Assembly: GCF_947500985.1 (NCBI RefSeq)
Contig: NZ_CANMTX010000003.1
Span: 496,001-560,000 of the forward strand
Source of the DNA: an uncultured Maribacter sp.
GTDB lineage: Bacteria > Bacteroidota > Bacteroidia > Flavobacteriales > Flavobacteriaceae
Reading direction: 5' to 3'
Length of the DNA: 64,000 bases
The notes under the pieces are model-generated. The model was not told where the DNA came from. It made no database searches and was given only the letters and a program-made list of their open reading frames with translations. Made by a program: the position numbers and the translations under genes. Of the stretch, positions 52,516-61,444 are shown piece after piece; position 1 is the stretch's first letter, and each line of letters opens with the position of its first letter.

Positions 52516-53379
52516 ATGTTTAAAATGGATTACTACATAGTTATTCCTATACACAACGAGGAGGCTTTTTTAAAAAGTACTTTAGACTCTATTTTACAAC
52601 AGAAATTAGCCCCTAAAAAAGTTGTTCTAGTTAATGATAATTCTACTGACGGCACAGAAAACATTATAGACCAATACTGTACAGCGAACAGTCTGTTTCA
52701 AAAGTTGAATACAACCTCTTCAACACAACATATGCCAGGCAGTAAAGTAATTAATGCATTTAATAAGGGATTAGAAGTTTTGGACGATAATTATGATGTT
52801 ATCGTAAAACTAGATGCCGATGTTATTTTACCTTCTAATTACTTTAAAGTAATATGTTCGTACTATCTGCAAATTAAGAATTTAGGTATTTGTGGTGGAT
52901 TCATATATGAGCAAAATAACGCTGGGGAATGGATATTGAACCACCCAATGGATAAAGATCATGTACGAGGTGCCATTAAAGCCTATTCTAAAGCTTGTTT
53001 TAAAACCATAGGAGGATTGAAGAATGCAATTGGATGGGATACGGTAGATGAGCTCTTAGCAAGGTTTCATAACTTTACAATATATACTGATACAACACTT
53101 AAAGTAAAACATCTAAGACCTACAGGGAAGGCATATAATGCAAAAGCGAAAAGGTTACAAGGTAAAGCTATGTATACCATGCGTTATGGATTCGTAATCA
53201 CATGTATTGCCTCGATGAAAATGGCTATGAAAAATAAATCTGTAAAATCATTTTGGAACAACATGTCTGGTTATGTACAGGCCTCTCAAAATAAGACCTC
53301 TTATTTGGTAACTGCCGAAGAAGGCAAGTTCATCAAAACCCTACGCTGGACGAATATTAAAAGAAAAATCAAAGCATAA
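52516..53379 (+). CDS. Family 2 glycosyltransferase
   Basis: 287 residues. GT-A fold: Y-I-V-I-P-I-H-N-E near 7-15, V-L-V-N-D-N-S-T-D-G-T near 37-47 and the metal-binding D100-A-D102 in V-K-L-D-A-D. W-D-T-V-D-E near 175-180 fits the catalytic ED/WDE position. No transmembrane segment, so it is cytosolic or peripheral. The start at Met1 is 6 nt after the methyltransferase stop; Met4 is an alternative. It ends at a strong bidirectional terminator. The acceptor is unknown. Confidence 0.87.
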   Translation: MFKMDYYIVIPIHNEEAFLKSTLDSILQQKLAPKKVVLVNDNSTDGTENIIDQYCTANSLFQKLNTTSSTQHMPGSKVINAFNKGLEVLDDNYDVIVKLDADVILPSNYFKVICSYYLQIKNLGICGGFIYEQNNAGEWILNHPMDKDHVRGAIKAYSKACFKTIGGLKNAIGWDTVDELLARFHNFTIYTDTTLKVKHLRPTGKAYNAKAKRLQGKAMYTMRYGFVITCIASMKMAMKNKSVKSFWNNMSGYVQASQNKTSYLVTAEEGKFIKTLRWTNIKRKIKA

Positions 53380-53381
53380 AA

Positions 53382-53410
53382 AAAGCCATCTAATTAGATG
53401 GCTTTCTTTT
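53382..53410. terminator. Bidirectional terminator between GT2 and ompH
   Basis: Perfect 12+12 palindrome AAAGCCATCTAA/TTAGATGGCTTT, with A-run before and T-run after, between convergent genes. Confidence 0.88.
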
Positions 53411-53427
53411 TTACTATAAGGCTCTTA

Positions 53428-53937
53428 TTAGAAACCTAATTGTTTTTTAACATCAGCTAAAAGGTCTTTTCCTTTTGCAACGATTAGACCGCCACCAGCT
53501 TGTGCATCGACAACGTAATCAAATCCTTGTGCCGCTGCAACTTGTTCAATTGCTGCTTTCGCTTTTTCAGAAATAGGAGCGAATAACTCAGCTTGTTTCT
53601 TTTGGAATTCTTGTTGAGCTCTTTGTTGAGCCTCACCAATATTCTTTTCGTAACCTTGTAATTCTATAGCTCTTTTTTCGTTCTCTTCTTTAGACTTCGC
53701 CGCTGCTTCGTTTTGGTACTGTGTGTACTTGTTACGCAACTCTGTCATTGAACCTTCAATATCTGCATTGTAAGTTTCTTGTAATTTCTTAAGCTCAGCT
53801 TCTGCCGATTTCATTTCTGGCATTGCAGATAATAATTGAGTAACGTCTATATGAGCTACCTTACTTTGGGCATTTACAAAACTTGTTGTTGCTACGAACA
53901 ACAATAAGGCTACCGCAATTTTTTTTACTTGTTTCAT
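53428..53937 (-). CDS. OmpH/Skp family periplasmic chaperone
   Basis: 169 residues. Signal peptide 1-23 (ending SFVNAQ). After a short strand (K-V-A-H-I-D-V near 26-32) comes a long helical, Ala/Glu/Lys/Gln-rich coiled coil (~40-125, the Skp tentacles), then the C-terminal strand F-D-Y-V-V-D-A. Skp keeps unfolded outer-membrane proteins soluble for BamA, which is encoded just upstream. It is the last gene of the CBS-to-ompH run, 53 nt after a second ompH copy. Confidence 0.88.
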   Translation of the reverse strand: MKQVKKIAVALLLFVATTSFVNAQSKVAHIDVTQLLSAMPEMKSAEAELKKLQETYNADIEGSMTELRNKYTQYQNEAAAKSKEENEKRAIELQGYEKNIGEAQQRAQQEFQKKQAELFAPISEKAKAAIEQVAAAQGFDYVVDAQAGGGLIVAKGKDLLADVKKQLGF

Positions 53938-53990
53938 GAGTGTAATTTTAATTCTAATTGAGTGTTAATTTTTATGGTTGTTAAACCTAT

Positions 53991-54845
53991 TTAAATAGTA
54001 CCGTTATCGTCTTTTTCGGTATCGCTATTTTCTTCGTCTTCTTTATTTTCGCTTCTTTCCTTTAATTTTTCTAATCTCTTAGCTTCGCGTTCCTCTAACA
54101 ACTTCTTTCTTCTTTCTTCGTATGCCTTCTTACGTTCTTCACGCAATTTTAGTTGCTCAGCTTTCGCATCGGCAGCACTTTTCTCTCTTGTCTCAGTTGC
54201 TTCAGCGGCTTTATCTAAACGCTCTTGTAATGCTTCACTTACAACTTCTTCCTCTTCATCATCAAAATCATCTAATCTACTACGATCATTTGATTTTTTA
54301 GTCGGTTTGCTAATTTTTCTTGTTCTAGCTATACCCCTTAACACTAAATCACTGATATCGTGTCTTTTTTCGGAATACAACATTACAACATCCGCAGATT
54401 TATCAAAAATAAAATCATACTTTTTATTCGTGCCAATTTTTTGTACTTCATTGAACACTTGATCTTGTATAGGCTGTATTAGCCTTCTTTTTTGCAAAAC
54501 TAAATCTCCTTGCGGTCCAAAACGATCTTGTTGGTACTCGATCATTTCACGTTCCAAAATTTGAATTTCTTCTTCACGTTCTGCAATAAGCTCTGGAGTC
54601 AATAGCACTTTCTCTGCCATTAAATCTTTCTTCATCTGCTCCACAACACTTTGCTTCTGCTCGACTTCAACTTTCCAACGCTGTACTTTAGTTTCTAACT
54701 GCTCGGTAGCTTCTCTGTATTCATCTACATTCTGTAAAATGTACTCCATATCTACATAGGCCATTCTAACCCCTCTTTGGGCAAAACCCTGCATTGTAAT
54801 GAAGATGACCGAAACTAGTAATAGAACTTTTGTTTTTGTACTCAT
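53991..54845 (-). CDS. OmpH/Skp family protein with extended charged C-terminal tail
   Basis: 284 residues. Signal peptide 1-22 (ending MQGFAQ). The Skp-like core (A-Y-V-D-M-E-Y-I-L near 28-36, coiled coil ~45-120, K-Y-D-F-I-F-D-K-S near 142-150) is followed by a ~110-residue Lys/Arg/Glu-rich helical tail absent from the next copy. The tail could form an extra coiled coil or contact partners. A perfect -7 box lies upstream, so it can be transcribed independently of bamA. It is a tandem paralogue of the 169-residue ompH. Confidence 0.87.
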   Translation of the reverse strand: MSTKTKVLLLVSVIFITMQGFAQRGVRMAYVDMEYILQNVDEYREATEQLETKVQRWKVEVEQKQSVVEQMKKDLMAEKVLLTPELIAEREEEIQILEREMIEYQQDRFGPQGDLVLQKRRLIQPIQDQVFNEVQKIGTNKKYDFIFDKSADVVMLYSEKRHDISDLVLRGIARTRKISKPTKKSNDRSRLDDFDDEEEEVVSEALQERLDKAAEATETREKSAADAKAEQLKLREERKKAYEERRKKLLEEREAKRLEKLKERSENKEDEENSDTEKDDNGTI

Positions 54846-54881
54846 TGTTAATGTCGTTTAATCCTATAGAAAATATCGTGC

Positions 54882-54889
54882 CAAAATTA
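54882..54889 (-). promoter_or_regulatory. -7 box upstream of the ompH pair
   Basis: On the minus strand TAATTTTG (TAnnTTTG), about 36 nt before the ATG of the longer ompH gene. No obvious -33 TTG. Confidence 0.45.
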
Positions 54890-54948
54890 CTAAATCTTTT
54901 AAAATTAAAGGATTAGCACTAAGCACGATTATAATAATTCAATGAAAA

Positions 54949-57546
54949 TTAAAACTGTTGACCAATGATGAAGTGTGTTTGCCATCCGCTTGGTCCTTGC
55001 CCTGCAGAAGCTGGATTAAGATCCTCATCGAATCCGTAACCAAAATCAATACCCAACAAACCAAATGCTGGCATAAAGATACGCAGCCCCACACCGGCCG
55101 ATCGTTTTAATTCAAACGGATTAAAGTCTTGAAAATTGTTGAAAGAATTACCAGCCTCTAAAAATGCCAGTCCGTAAATAGATGCAGAAGGCTTCAATGT
55201 TAATGGATAACGTAACTCTAATGAGAATTTATTATAAATCAACGCCCCTTCTACAGACCCATCTTCTGAATACGGTGTTATCGCCTGTTCATCATAACCT
55301 CTTAATTGAACTACATCTCTACCATCTAATGTAAAATTACCTAAACCATCTCCACCTACGTAAAATCTTTCAAATGGCACGTCTCCAACTGCACTGTTAT
55401 AATTACCTAAGAAACCAAACTCTGCATTACTGCGCAGTACTAATTTGTCGACCAACGTAGTATACCAATCTCCTTTAAATTTTACTTTATAATATTCTAA
55501 CCATCTAAAGCGTTCTTGATCAATTTCTTCAAGTTCTGCCTGTTCAGCGGCAGTTCTATTAACTGAAGCAATATCTTCTATTTCTGCTGAACGATCTTGC
55601 AAAGATCTATAATCTTTATCACTAAATACAGACCATGGTGGAGTAAACTTAGCACTTATTTCAAAGTTAGAACCTCCTCTTGGGAATATACGTCCACCTT
55701 GAGTAGCATTTCTTGAGATACCAAAAGTATACGCTAATGAATTTGCCTTACCATCACCAAAGTTAAACAGACCTATGTTATAATTTCTAAAATCATACAA
55801 CTGGTAACTAAGTGAGTGTGAAATGGTGAAGAAATCATCTGGCCATTGTACACGCTTTGCTAAACCTGCAGTTATACCCGTAATAGAAAACTGTTGATCC
55901 TTATCAATATCAATATCTCCACTAGTGTCAAAAGAAGCTGCAAACTGTTGCGTTCTAGACATACTTAAATTAAAACGTACTGGCTTTTTACCACCTAACC
56001 AAGGTTCTGCAAAGTTTAAGCTATATACCCTGTACGTCTGACTTGCCTGTAAACGTAAAGCGAAAGTTTGACCATCACCCATTGGTACCGGTTTGTACTT
56101 TTCTTTTTTAAATAAATTCTGAATAGAGAAGTTACTAAAAGACAGTCCTAATGTACCAATGAAACCACCGCCGCCATAACCACCTTGCAATTCTATTTGG
56201 CTAGAACCAGACTCTACCAAATTCCAAGCTAAATCTACCGTACCTTCATTTGGGTTCGCATTTAAGACATCTGGTGTAATTTGTTCCGCATCGAAAAAGC
56301 CAAGTTGACCTAATTCACGAATAGTTCTAATAATATCTGCCTTGTTGTACTTCTGACCAGGTCTTGTTCGTAATTCACGATAAATAACATGGTCATTCGT
56401 TTTATCGTTACCAGATACAGTAACGTGATCTAAGAAAGTTTCTTTACCCTCAATAATTCTAATCTCAAAATCAATAGTATCATTAGCTGCAGAAATCTCA
56501 ACTGGATTTATAGTAGAAAATAAGTAACCGTTGTTTTGATACAAACTAGTAACATCACTTGGATCAGGCTTAGAATTATCTGCTATTCTTTCTCGTAACA
56601 ACACACCATTATAAGTATCACCTTTTTTAATACCTAAAACCTGATTTAATTGACGGTCTGTATATACCGTATTTCCAACGAAATCAATATTACCAAAGTA
56701 ATACTTATCGCCTTCTTCAACTTTTATTTTTAAATCAATGTTATTTTCATCAATCTTAATAATAGAATCAGAAATTACACGAGCATCACGGTATCCATTT
56801 TCAGCAAATTTGTCTACCAGTAAACTAAGATCTTCTTCGTAATCTTCTTGAATGTATTTTGATTTTTTCCAGAAACGACCTAATTTTTTCTGTTTGGTAC
56901 TTTTCAAAGCTTTACGTAACTTCTTATCAGTCAATTGATTGTTACCTTCAAATATGATATCGCGAATTTTCACTTTATCCCCTTTGTTGACATTAACCAC
57001 CATATTTTGGGTATTACCTTCAATAGTATCTTTAGAAGTAGCAATAGTAACATCAGCGTTTAAATAGCCTTGTTTTTTATACTTATTGGTGATGTAATTT
57101 TTGGAGTTAGAAATTAAACTTTCGGTAATTTTCTTTCCTTTTTTAAGATCAGTATCCTTAATTAAGCCTTCTACTTTACCTTTTTTAACACCGTAAAACT
57201 TTACATTGGTCAATGTAGGTCGTTCTATTATGTTCAATTCAAGAAAAACGGTGTTTTCTTCAATATTGGTAATAAAGATGTCTATTTCACTGAAAAGCTC
57301 AAGACCCCACAATTTTTTAATGACTGCACTAATTTGTTCTCCCGGTAATATAATAGGTTGACCTACTCTTAAGCCTGTGTACGTTTTTACGGTTTGCTCA
57401 TTATAACTTTGCAGCCCGGTAACGTCTATACCACCTAAAATATAGCTTTTACCATCCTCATAGGTATCATCCTGTGCGGCGGCAATAAAGGTCGTTAAAA
57501 ATAAAAGTGTAGTTAAAAAGTGGTTCAAGGATATGAACCTAGTCAT
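54949..57546 (-). CDS. bamA: Outer membrane protein assembly factor BamA
   Basis: 865 residues from the Met at 57546, which begins the signal peptide (M-T-R-F-I-S-L-N... ending FIAAAQ); an upstream in-frame Met at 57579 would overlap uppS by 29 nt. Five POTRA domains are expected over ~30-420 (G-I-D-V-T-G-L near 37, repeated I.G(N).-type strands: F-E-G-N-N, F-V-G-N-T, V-S-G-N-D). The C-terminal barrel contains L-R-G-Y-D-E, the (V/L)RG(F/Y) motif, and ends in Phe as BamA requires. It inserts beta-barrel proteins into the outer membrane. It is next to the Skp-like chaperones. Confidence 0.95.
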   Translation of the reverse strand: MTRFISLNHFLTTLLFLTTFIAAAQDDTYEDGKSYILGGIDVTGLQSYNEQTVKTYTGLRVGQPIILPGEQISAVIKKLWGLELFSEIDIFITNIEENTVFLELNIIERPTLTNVKFYGVKKGKVEGLIKDTDLKKGKKITESLISNSKNYITNKYKKQGYLNADVTIATSKDTIEGNTQNMVVNVNKGDKVKIRDIIFEGNNQLTDKKLRKALKSTKQKKLGRFWKKSKYIQEDYEEDLSLLVDKFAENGYRDARVISDSIIKIDENNIDLKIKVEEGDKYYFGNIDFVGNTVYTDRQLNQVLGIKKGDTYNGVLLRERIADNSKPDPSDVTSLYQNNGYLFSTINPVEISAANDTIDFEIRIIEGKETFLDHVTVSGNDKTNDHVIYRELRTRPGQKYNKADIIRTIRELGQLGFFDAEQITPDVLNANPNEGTVDLAWNLVESGSSQIELQGGYGGGGFIGTLGLSFSNFSIQNLFKKEKYKPVPMGDGQTFALRLQASQTYRVYSLNFAEPWLGGKKPVRFNLSMSRTQQFAASFDTSGDIDIDKDQQFSITGITAGLAKRVQWPDDFFTISHSLSYQLYDFRNYNIGLFNFGDGKANSLAYTFGISRNATQGGRIFPRGGSNFEISAKFTPPWSVFSDKDYRSLQDRSAEIEDIASVNRTAAEQAELEEIDQERFRWLEYYKVKFKGDWYTTLVDKLVLRSNAEFGFLGNYNSAVGDVPFERFYVGGDGLGNFTLDGRDVVQLRGYDEQAITPYSEDGSVEGALIYNKFSLELRYPLTLKPSASIYGLAFLEAGNSFNNFQDFNPFELKRSAGVGLRIFMPAFGLLGIDFGYGFDEDLNPASAGQGPSGWQTHFIIGQQF

Positions 57547-57550
57547 ATCT

Positions 57551-58291
57551 TTAAGTGAGTTGTTCGCTTGTTTTTCCAAATCTTCGTTCTCTGTTCTGGT
57601 AATTTTTTATGGCCTCCACCAAGTGGTGCTCTCTAAAATCAGGCCAATATACGTCAATAAAATATAACTCTGCATACGCTATTTGCCATAATAAGAAATT
57701 GCTGATCCGATGTTCTCCACTAGTACGGATAAGCAAATCTACGTCTGGTAAATCATGCGTGTAAAGATGGCTATTTATAATTTCTTGGTCAATGTTTTCA
57801 ATTGAAATTATATTATTTTTAACTTTGGTACTTATCTCTTTCACCATAGATTGAAGCTCTTCTCGAGCCCCATAGCTCAAAGCCAAAGTCAGCGTCATGC
57901 CTGTGTTTTGCTTTGTTTGATCCATTACTTCGACCAACTCTCTATACGCCTTAGTAGGCAGCGCATCTATTTTACCAATAGTATTTAAACGGATGTTGTT
58001 TTTGTTAAAAGTTTTAAGTTCTTTCTTCAATGAAGACACCAATAAGCGCATAAGTGTCTGCACTTCTATCTTTGGTCTGTTCCAATTTTCTGTAGAAAAA
58101 GTATATAATGTAAGGTAGTCAACCTTCAATTGAACACATTCTTCAACGACAATTCTTACCGTTTTTACACCATGTTCGTGACCAAAAACTCTTAGTTTAC
58201 CACGTTCTTTTGCCCACCTACCGTTACCGTCCATGATAATAGCAAGGTGCTTTGGAACATTCAGTTTATCAATATCGTTTATATCACTCAT
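57551..58291 (-). CDS. uppS: Undecaprenyl (isoprenyl) diphosphate synthase
   Basis: 246 residues, normal length. Cis-prenyltransferase signature: A-I-I-M-D21-G-N-G-R-W-A near 17-27, with catalytic Asp21. F-S-T-E-N-W near 66-71, and R-T-S-G-E-x-R-I-S-N-F-L-L-W-Q near 188-202. It makes the undecaprenyl carrier used in peptidoglycan and O-antigen synthesis. It is 8 nt from DUF6089 and 4 nt from bamA. Confidence 0.96.
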   Translation of the reverse strand: MSDINDIDKLNVPKHLAIIMDGNGRWAKERGKLRVFGHEHGVKTVRIVVEECVQLKVDYLTLYTFSTENWNRPKIEVQTLMRLLVSSLKKELKTFNKNNIRLNTIGKIDALPTKAYRELVEVMDQTKQNTGMTLTLALSYGAREELQSMVKEISTKVKNNIISIENIDQEIINSHLYTHDLPDVDLLIRTSGEHRISNFLLWQIAYAELYFIDVYWPDFREHHLVEAIKNYQNRERRFGKTSEQLT

Positions 58292-58299
58292 CTTAAAAA

Positions 58300-58986
58300 T
58301 TACTCAAAACAATCCATACAAGGTTTTCTACCAAAGGTATAAGTTAGGGTTAAACCAGAAAATACATACCAGTCATCACTAAAAATATTACCAAATTGAA
58401 ATTCTTCAAAGTTAGAACCCTCTGGGTTACTTCCATCTAAGTTATCTGTAAAAGTATACCTAGCACCAATTTCGCCCCCAAAAATAAGAAACTGATTGAT
58501 ACGATATTTAAAACCAACGGTCATTGGCACTGCAAAACTTCCTTCTCTTTGATTAATATCTTGTAGAACACCGCCATTAAAATACTGATAATCATACCTA
58601 AAATAGGTAAGACCCGTATACAAATAAGGTGTAAAAGCAGGACCAAGTTTGTGCAAATTATATTCTACAAAGTTAAACTCTAAACCAACAGAACCTTCTA
58701 AAATAGAATTATCAATTACATAACCCCTTTGCTGTCTTGCTGTCGAATTAGACTTATTGTCATCTGCAGTGAACTTACCGTACGTTAAACTTCCCCTCCA
58801 TGCATACCTTTTACTTACGTTCCATTTAAACAATCCGCCAAAAGCAATATTAGAAGGCAAAAGATAATTTGTTTTGCCAACATCACTAATTGTATTGGCA
58901 CCACCAGCAAAAATACCCACCTCATACGTCTGCGCCTGCAAACCTGACAGTGAAAAAAGCAATACTAACAACGTTATGTAACGCAT
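58300..58986 (-). CDS. DUF6089 family outer-membrane beta-barrel protein
   Basis: 228 residues. Signal peptide 1-18 (ending SGLQAQ). Y-E-V-G-I-F-A-G-G-A-N near 20-30, then small-barrel strands (~8) with alternating aromatic residues, ending in a short C-P-M-D-C-x-E tail. I recognise DUF6089 by the Y-E-V-G-I-F-x-G-G start and by its conserved position upstream of uppS-bamA in Flavobacteriia. Its function is unknown. A nested hairpin lies in its leader (59002-59042). Confidence 0.83.
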   Translation of the reverse strand: MRYITLLVLLFSLSGLQAQTYEVGIFAGGANTISDVGKTNYLLPSNIAFGGLFKWNVSKRYAWRGSLTYGKFTADDNKSNSTARQQRGYVIDNSILEGSVGLEFNFVEYNLHKLGPAFTPYLYTGLTYFRYDYQYFNGGVLQDINQREGSFAVPMTVGFKYRINQFLIFGGEIGARYTFTDNLDGSNPEGSNFEEFQFGNIFSDDWYVFSGLTLTYTFGRKPCMDCFE

Positions 58987-59001
58987 AAAATAGATTTTAC
59001 A

Positions 59002-59042
59002 ATTATTGCAGATATTATATTTAATATTGAAAACGCAATAAT
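59002..59042. other. Nested inverted repeat in the DUF6089 leader
   Basis: ATTATTGC (59002-59009) pairs with GCAATAAT (59035-59042); inside it, ATATTA and TAATAT form a second stem. It ends 16 nt before the DUF6089 ATG on the minus strand. Confidence 0.4.
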
Positions 59043-59099
59043 TTTTATGTTCTCAAAAGATAAACAGCGATTAAGGGCATTTATTGTTTAAAAGTCGGC

Positions 59100-59981
59100 T
59101 CAATTTCGCCTATCCTCACCCCAAAGAAGCTTATTTCTTAAGGTCTTTAAAAAACTTTCTGAAGTATATTCTATCATTTTAATAGTAAAGGGTGCTTTAC
59201 TAATGGTAATTTCTTGACCATTTTCTAATGATGCTATTCTTGAATCTAAAGAAACCAAGTGGTTCTCTTCTCTACCAGACACTTTTAAACGAATTACGGT
59301 ATCATCTGAAATTACCAATGGTCTAGCGTTTAAATTATGTGGCGCAATAGGCGTCAAGACCAATGACTTTGCGGTAGGCACAATTACCGGACCACCACAA
59401 CTTAAAGAATATCCTGTAGATCCTGTTGGGGTCGAAATAATTAATCCGTCTGCCCAATAAGAAGTCAAGTATTCGTTATTTAAAAATGTTTCGACCGTTA
59501 TCATAGAGGTCGTGTCTTTTCTACTTACGGTAATTTCGTTCAATGCAAAATTAAGTTCTCCGAATTCCACATCAAGCTCCTTCGTGTTCAACTGAACCAA
59601 GCTACGTTCTACAACAGTATACGCACCTTGCTTAAACTCTCGAACTACTTTTCTAACGTCTTCTTTTTTAAAGGTGGAGAGAAATCCCAACCTACCGGTA
59701 TTAACACCAACAATTGGTATACCTAAATCTTTTACAAAAGTTGTAGCTCTTAATATTGTACCATCTCCACCAAAACTAACGAACATGTCAAAAGAGGCAT
59801 TCAGACCTTCATCGATTGTAAATGTGGAAAATGTTTGGGTAGTATTTTTAACTCTGTATAAATCGTAAAAATCCTTTTCAATATAAACTTCGGCAGACAC
59901 CTTACTTAACTCATCTAATAACTCTATGAGATATTCAATGGCATTATCTTGATAAGTTTGACCGTATACAGCTACTTTCAT
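59100..59981 (-). CDS. nadK: NAD kinase
   Basis: 293 residues from Met 59981 (M-K-V-A-V-Y-G-Q), which is the usual family start; Met 59990 would overlap the CBS gene by 8 nt. The catalytic G-G-D-G at 71-74 (F-G-G-D-G-T-I-L-R-A) is present, as are N-x-G-R-L-G-F-L near 94-101 and the G-S-T-G-Y-S-L-S-C-G-G-P motif near 185-196. It phosphorylates NAD to NADP. It lies 1 nt from the CBS gene. Confidence 0.95.
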   Translation of the reverse strand: MKVAVYGQTYQDNAIEYLIELLDELSKVSAEVYIEKDFYDLYRVKNTTQTFSTFTIDEGLNASFDMFVSFGGDGTILRATTFVKDLGIPIVGVNTGRLGFLSTFKKEDVRKVVREFKQGAYTVVERSLVQLNTKELDVEFGELNFALNEITVSRKDTTSMITVETFLNNEYLTSYWADGLIISTPTGSTGYSLSCGGPVIVPTAKSLVLTPIAPHNLNARPLVISDDTVIRLKVSGREENHLVSLDSRIASLENGQEITISKAPFTIKMIEYTSESFLKTLRNKLLWGEDRRN

Positions 59982-59982
59982 A

Positions 59983-60639
59983 TTAAACATTAAGGTATTT
60001 TTCCAAGTAATCTGAGCGATTCTTTAAATCTTCAAGAAACTCATCGTCACTATTTCCAAATACAATATTATAATTATATCGCCTAAAAGTCTGCACTACC
60101 TTATTGTAATTATTAGCCGTGATTTTTAATGTCACCTCAATAATATCATTTTGGGTATTAGTAATAAAACCACCGTAAAGTTTGGCATTATTACTTTCAA
60201 CTATCTGTGCAATTTCACTAAAAGAGTAATCTTTAGTTCCTTTTGCTACAACCAAAATACTACCAGGATCAGTGAAGAACGGAGTATCAATAAATTCAGA
60301 AACAATATCAGTTAAACAGTAGTAACCAGTTACTTCTTCTTTCTCATTGATTACAGGAAGAAGATTAGCTTCATTACGCGCAAAAATCTCCAAGACATCT
60401 AACCAATTGGTATCTCTACGAGCAAAAAAACTTTGCAGCTCATACCGGAACTCTTCGATTTTAGCATCTGGCTGCAACCCGTCTGCATCTATTTCAGAGA
60501 AAAGTCCTAAAAACCTTCCTTCCTCCAAAATAGCAATATGGGAATAGGTTGAGTCCTGAAAAAATTCTAGAATTTTCTCAGTAGTATCCTTAATATCGAA
60601 TACTGGTAAGTTCGTAATGATATGTTCTTGAATATGCAT
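59983..60639 (-). CDS. CBS-domain protein
   Basis: 218 residues, no signal peptide. Two tandem CBS repeats over ~1-135 (L-P-V-F-D-I-K-D-T, S-H-I-A-I-L-E-E-G, L-P-V-I-N-E-K-E-E-V-T-G-Y). The C-terminal ~80 residues resemble an ACT-like regulatory domain (S-I-L-V-V-A-K-G-T-K-D-Y near 147-158). CBS pairs bind adenine nucleotides; a nucleotide-sensing role next to nadK is plausible. It is the first gene of the minus-strand cluster and divergent from pdxJ. Confidence 0.85.
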   Translation of the reverse strand: MHIQEHIITNLPVFDIKDTTEKILEFFQDSTYSHIAILEEGRFLGLFSEIDADGLQPDAKIEEFRYELQSFFARRDTNWLDVLEIFARNEANLLPVINEKEEVTGYYCLTDIVSEFIDTPFFTDPGSILVVAKGTKDYSFSEIAQIVESNNAKLYGGFITNTQNDIIEVTLKITANNYNKVVQTFRRYNYNIVFGNSDDEFLEDLKNRSDYLEKYLNV

Positions 60640-60695
60640 AGGCTATATATAACGCAAAATAACAATTAATAATATCAAAAGGCGTGCCTTATTTG

Positions 60696-60703
60696 TATTT
60701 TTG
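60696..60703 (+). promoter_or_regulatory. -7 box of the pdxJ promoter
   Basis: TATTTTTG, a perfect TAnnTTTG, 27 nt before the pdxJ ATG; no clear -33 TTG. Confidence 0.5.
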
Positions 60704-60730
60704 ATGCTCTTAAAAGGTAAATAAGACATA

Positions 60731-61444
60731 ATGACAAAACTCAGCGTTAACGTAAACAAAATTGCAACTCTCAGAAATGCCCGTGGCGGTAATGTTCCAG
60801 ATTTACTTAAGGTATCTAAAGATTTAGAAGGTTTTGGTGCACAAGGAATCACTATTCATCCAAGACCAGACGAACGCCATATTAGATACCAAGATGCACG
60901 AGATTTAAAAAAAACAGTAACGACGGAATTTAATATTGAAGGTAATCCGGTTCCAAAATTCATTGAACTAGTTCTTGAGTTAAAACCAGAACAAGTGACC
61001 TTGGTACCCGATTCTGTTGATGCAATTACCTCTAATGCCGGTTGGGACACCCTAAAAAACAAAGAGTTTTTATCCGATGTCATTAAAACCTTTAAAGATG
61101 CCGGTATTCGCACTTCTATATTTGTAGATCCAGATCCAAAAATGATCGAAGGCGCAAAAGCTGTTGGCACCGATAGAATTGAATTATATACCGAGAGCTA
61201 CGCAACCGATTATGCACAAAACAAAGAAAAAGCGATAAAACCATTTATTGAAGCCGCTGAACGCGCAAACAAACTAGGTATTGGCATAAATGCTGGTCAT
61301 GATTTAAGTTTAGACAACATTGAATATTTTACTAAAAATATACCTAACTTACTAGAAGTATCTATAGGTCATGCATTAATTAGCGAAGCATTGTACTTAG
61401 GGCTTGACAATGTGGTAAACATGTATTTACACAGATTAAAATGA
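60731..61444 (+). CDS. pdxJ: Pyridoxine 5'-phosphate synthase
   Basis: 237 residues, typical PdxJ TIM barrel. [17 protein letters not shown] near 3-19 is the N-terminal phosphate-site signature; [12 protein letters not shown] near 39-50 and G-I-N-A-G-H-D-L-S near 188-196 complete it. It condenses 3-amino-2-oxopropyl phosphate with deoxyxylulose 5-phosphate in vitamin B6 synthesis. Its stop overlaps the hydrolase start by 4 nt. Confidence 0.96.
   Translation: MTKLSVNVNKIATLRNARGGNVPDLLKVSKDLEGFGAQGITIHPRPDERHIRYQDARDLKKTVTTEFNIEGNPVPKFIELVLELKPEQVTLVPDSVDAITSNAGWDTLKNKEFLSDVIKTFKDAGIRTSIFVDPDPKMIEGAKAVGTDRIELYTESYATDYAQNKEKAIKPFIEAAERANKLGIGINAGHDLSLDNIEYFTKNIPNLLEVSIGHALISEALYLGLDNVVNMYLHRLK

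Noticed and set aside
57547-57579. Longer bamA start overlapping uppS
   Set aside because: It puts 11 charged/polar residues before the signal peptide; the Met at 57546 fits better.
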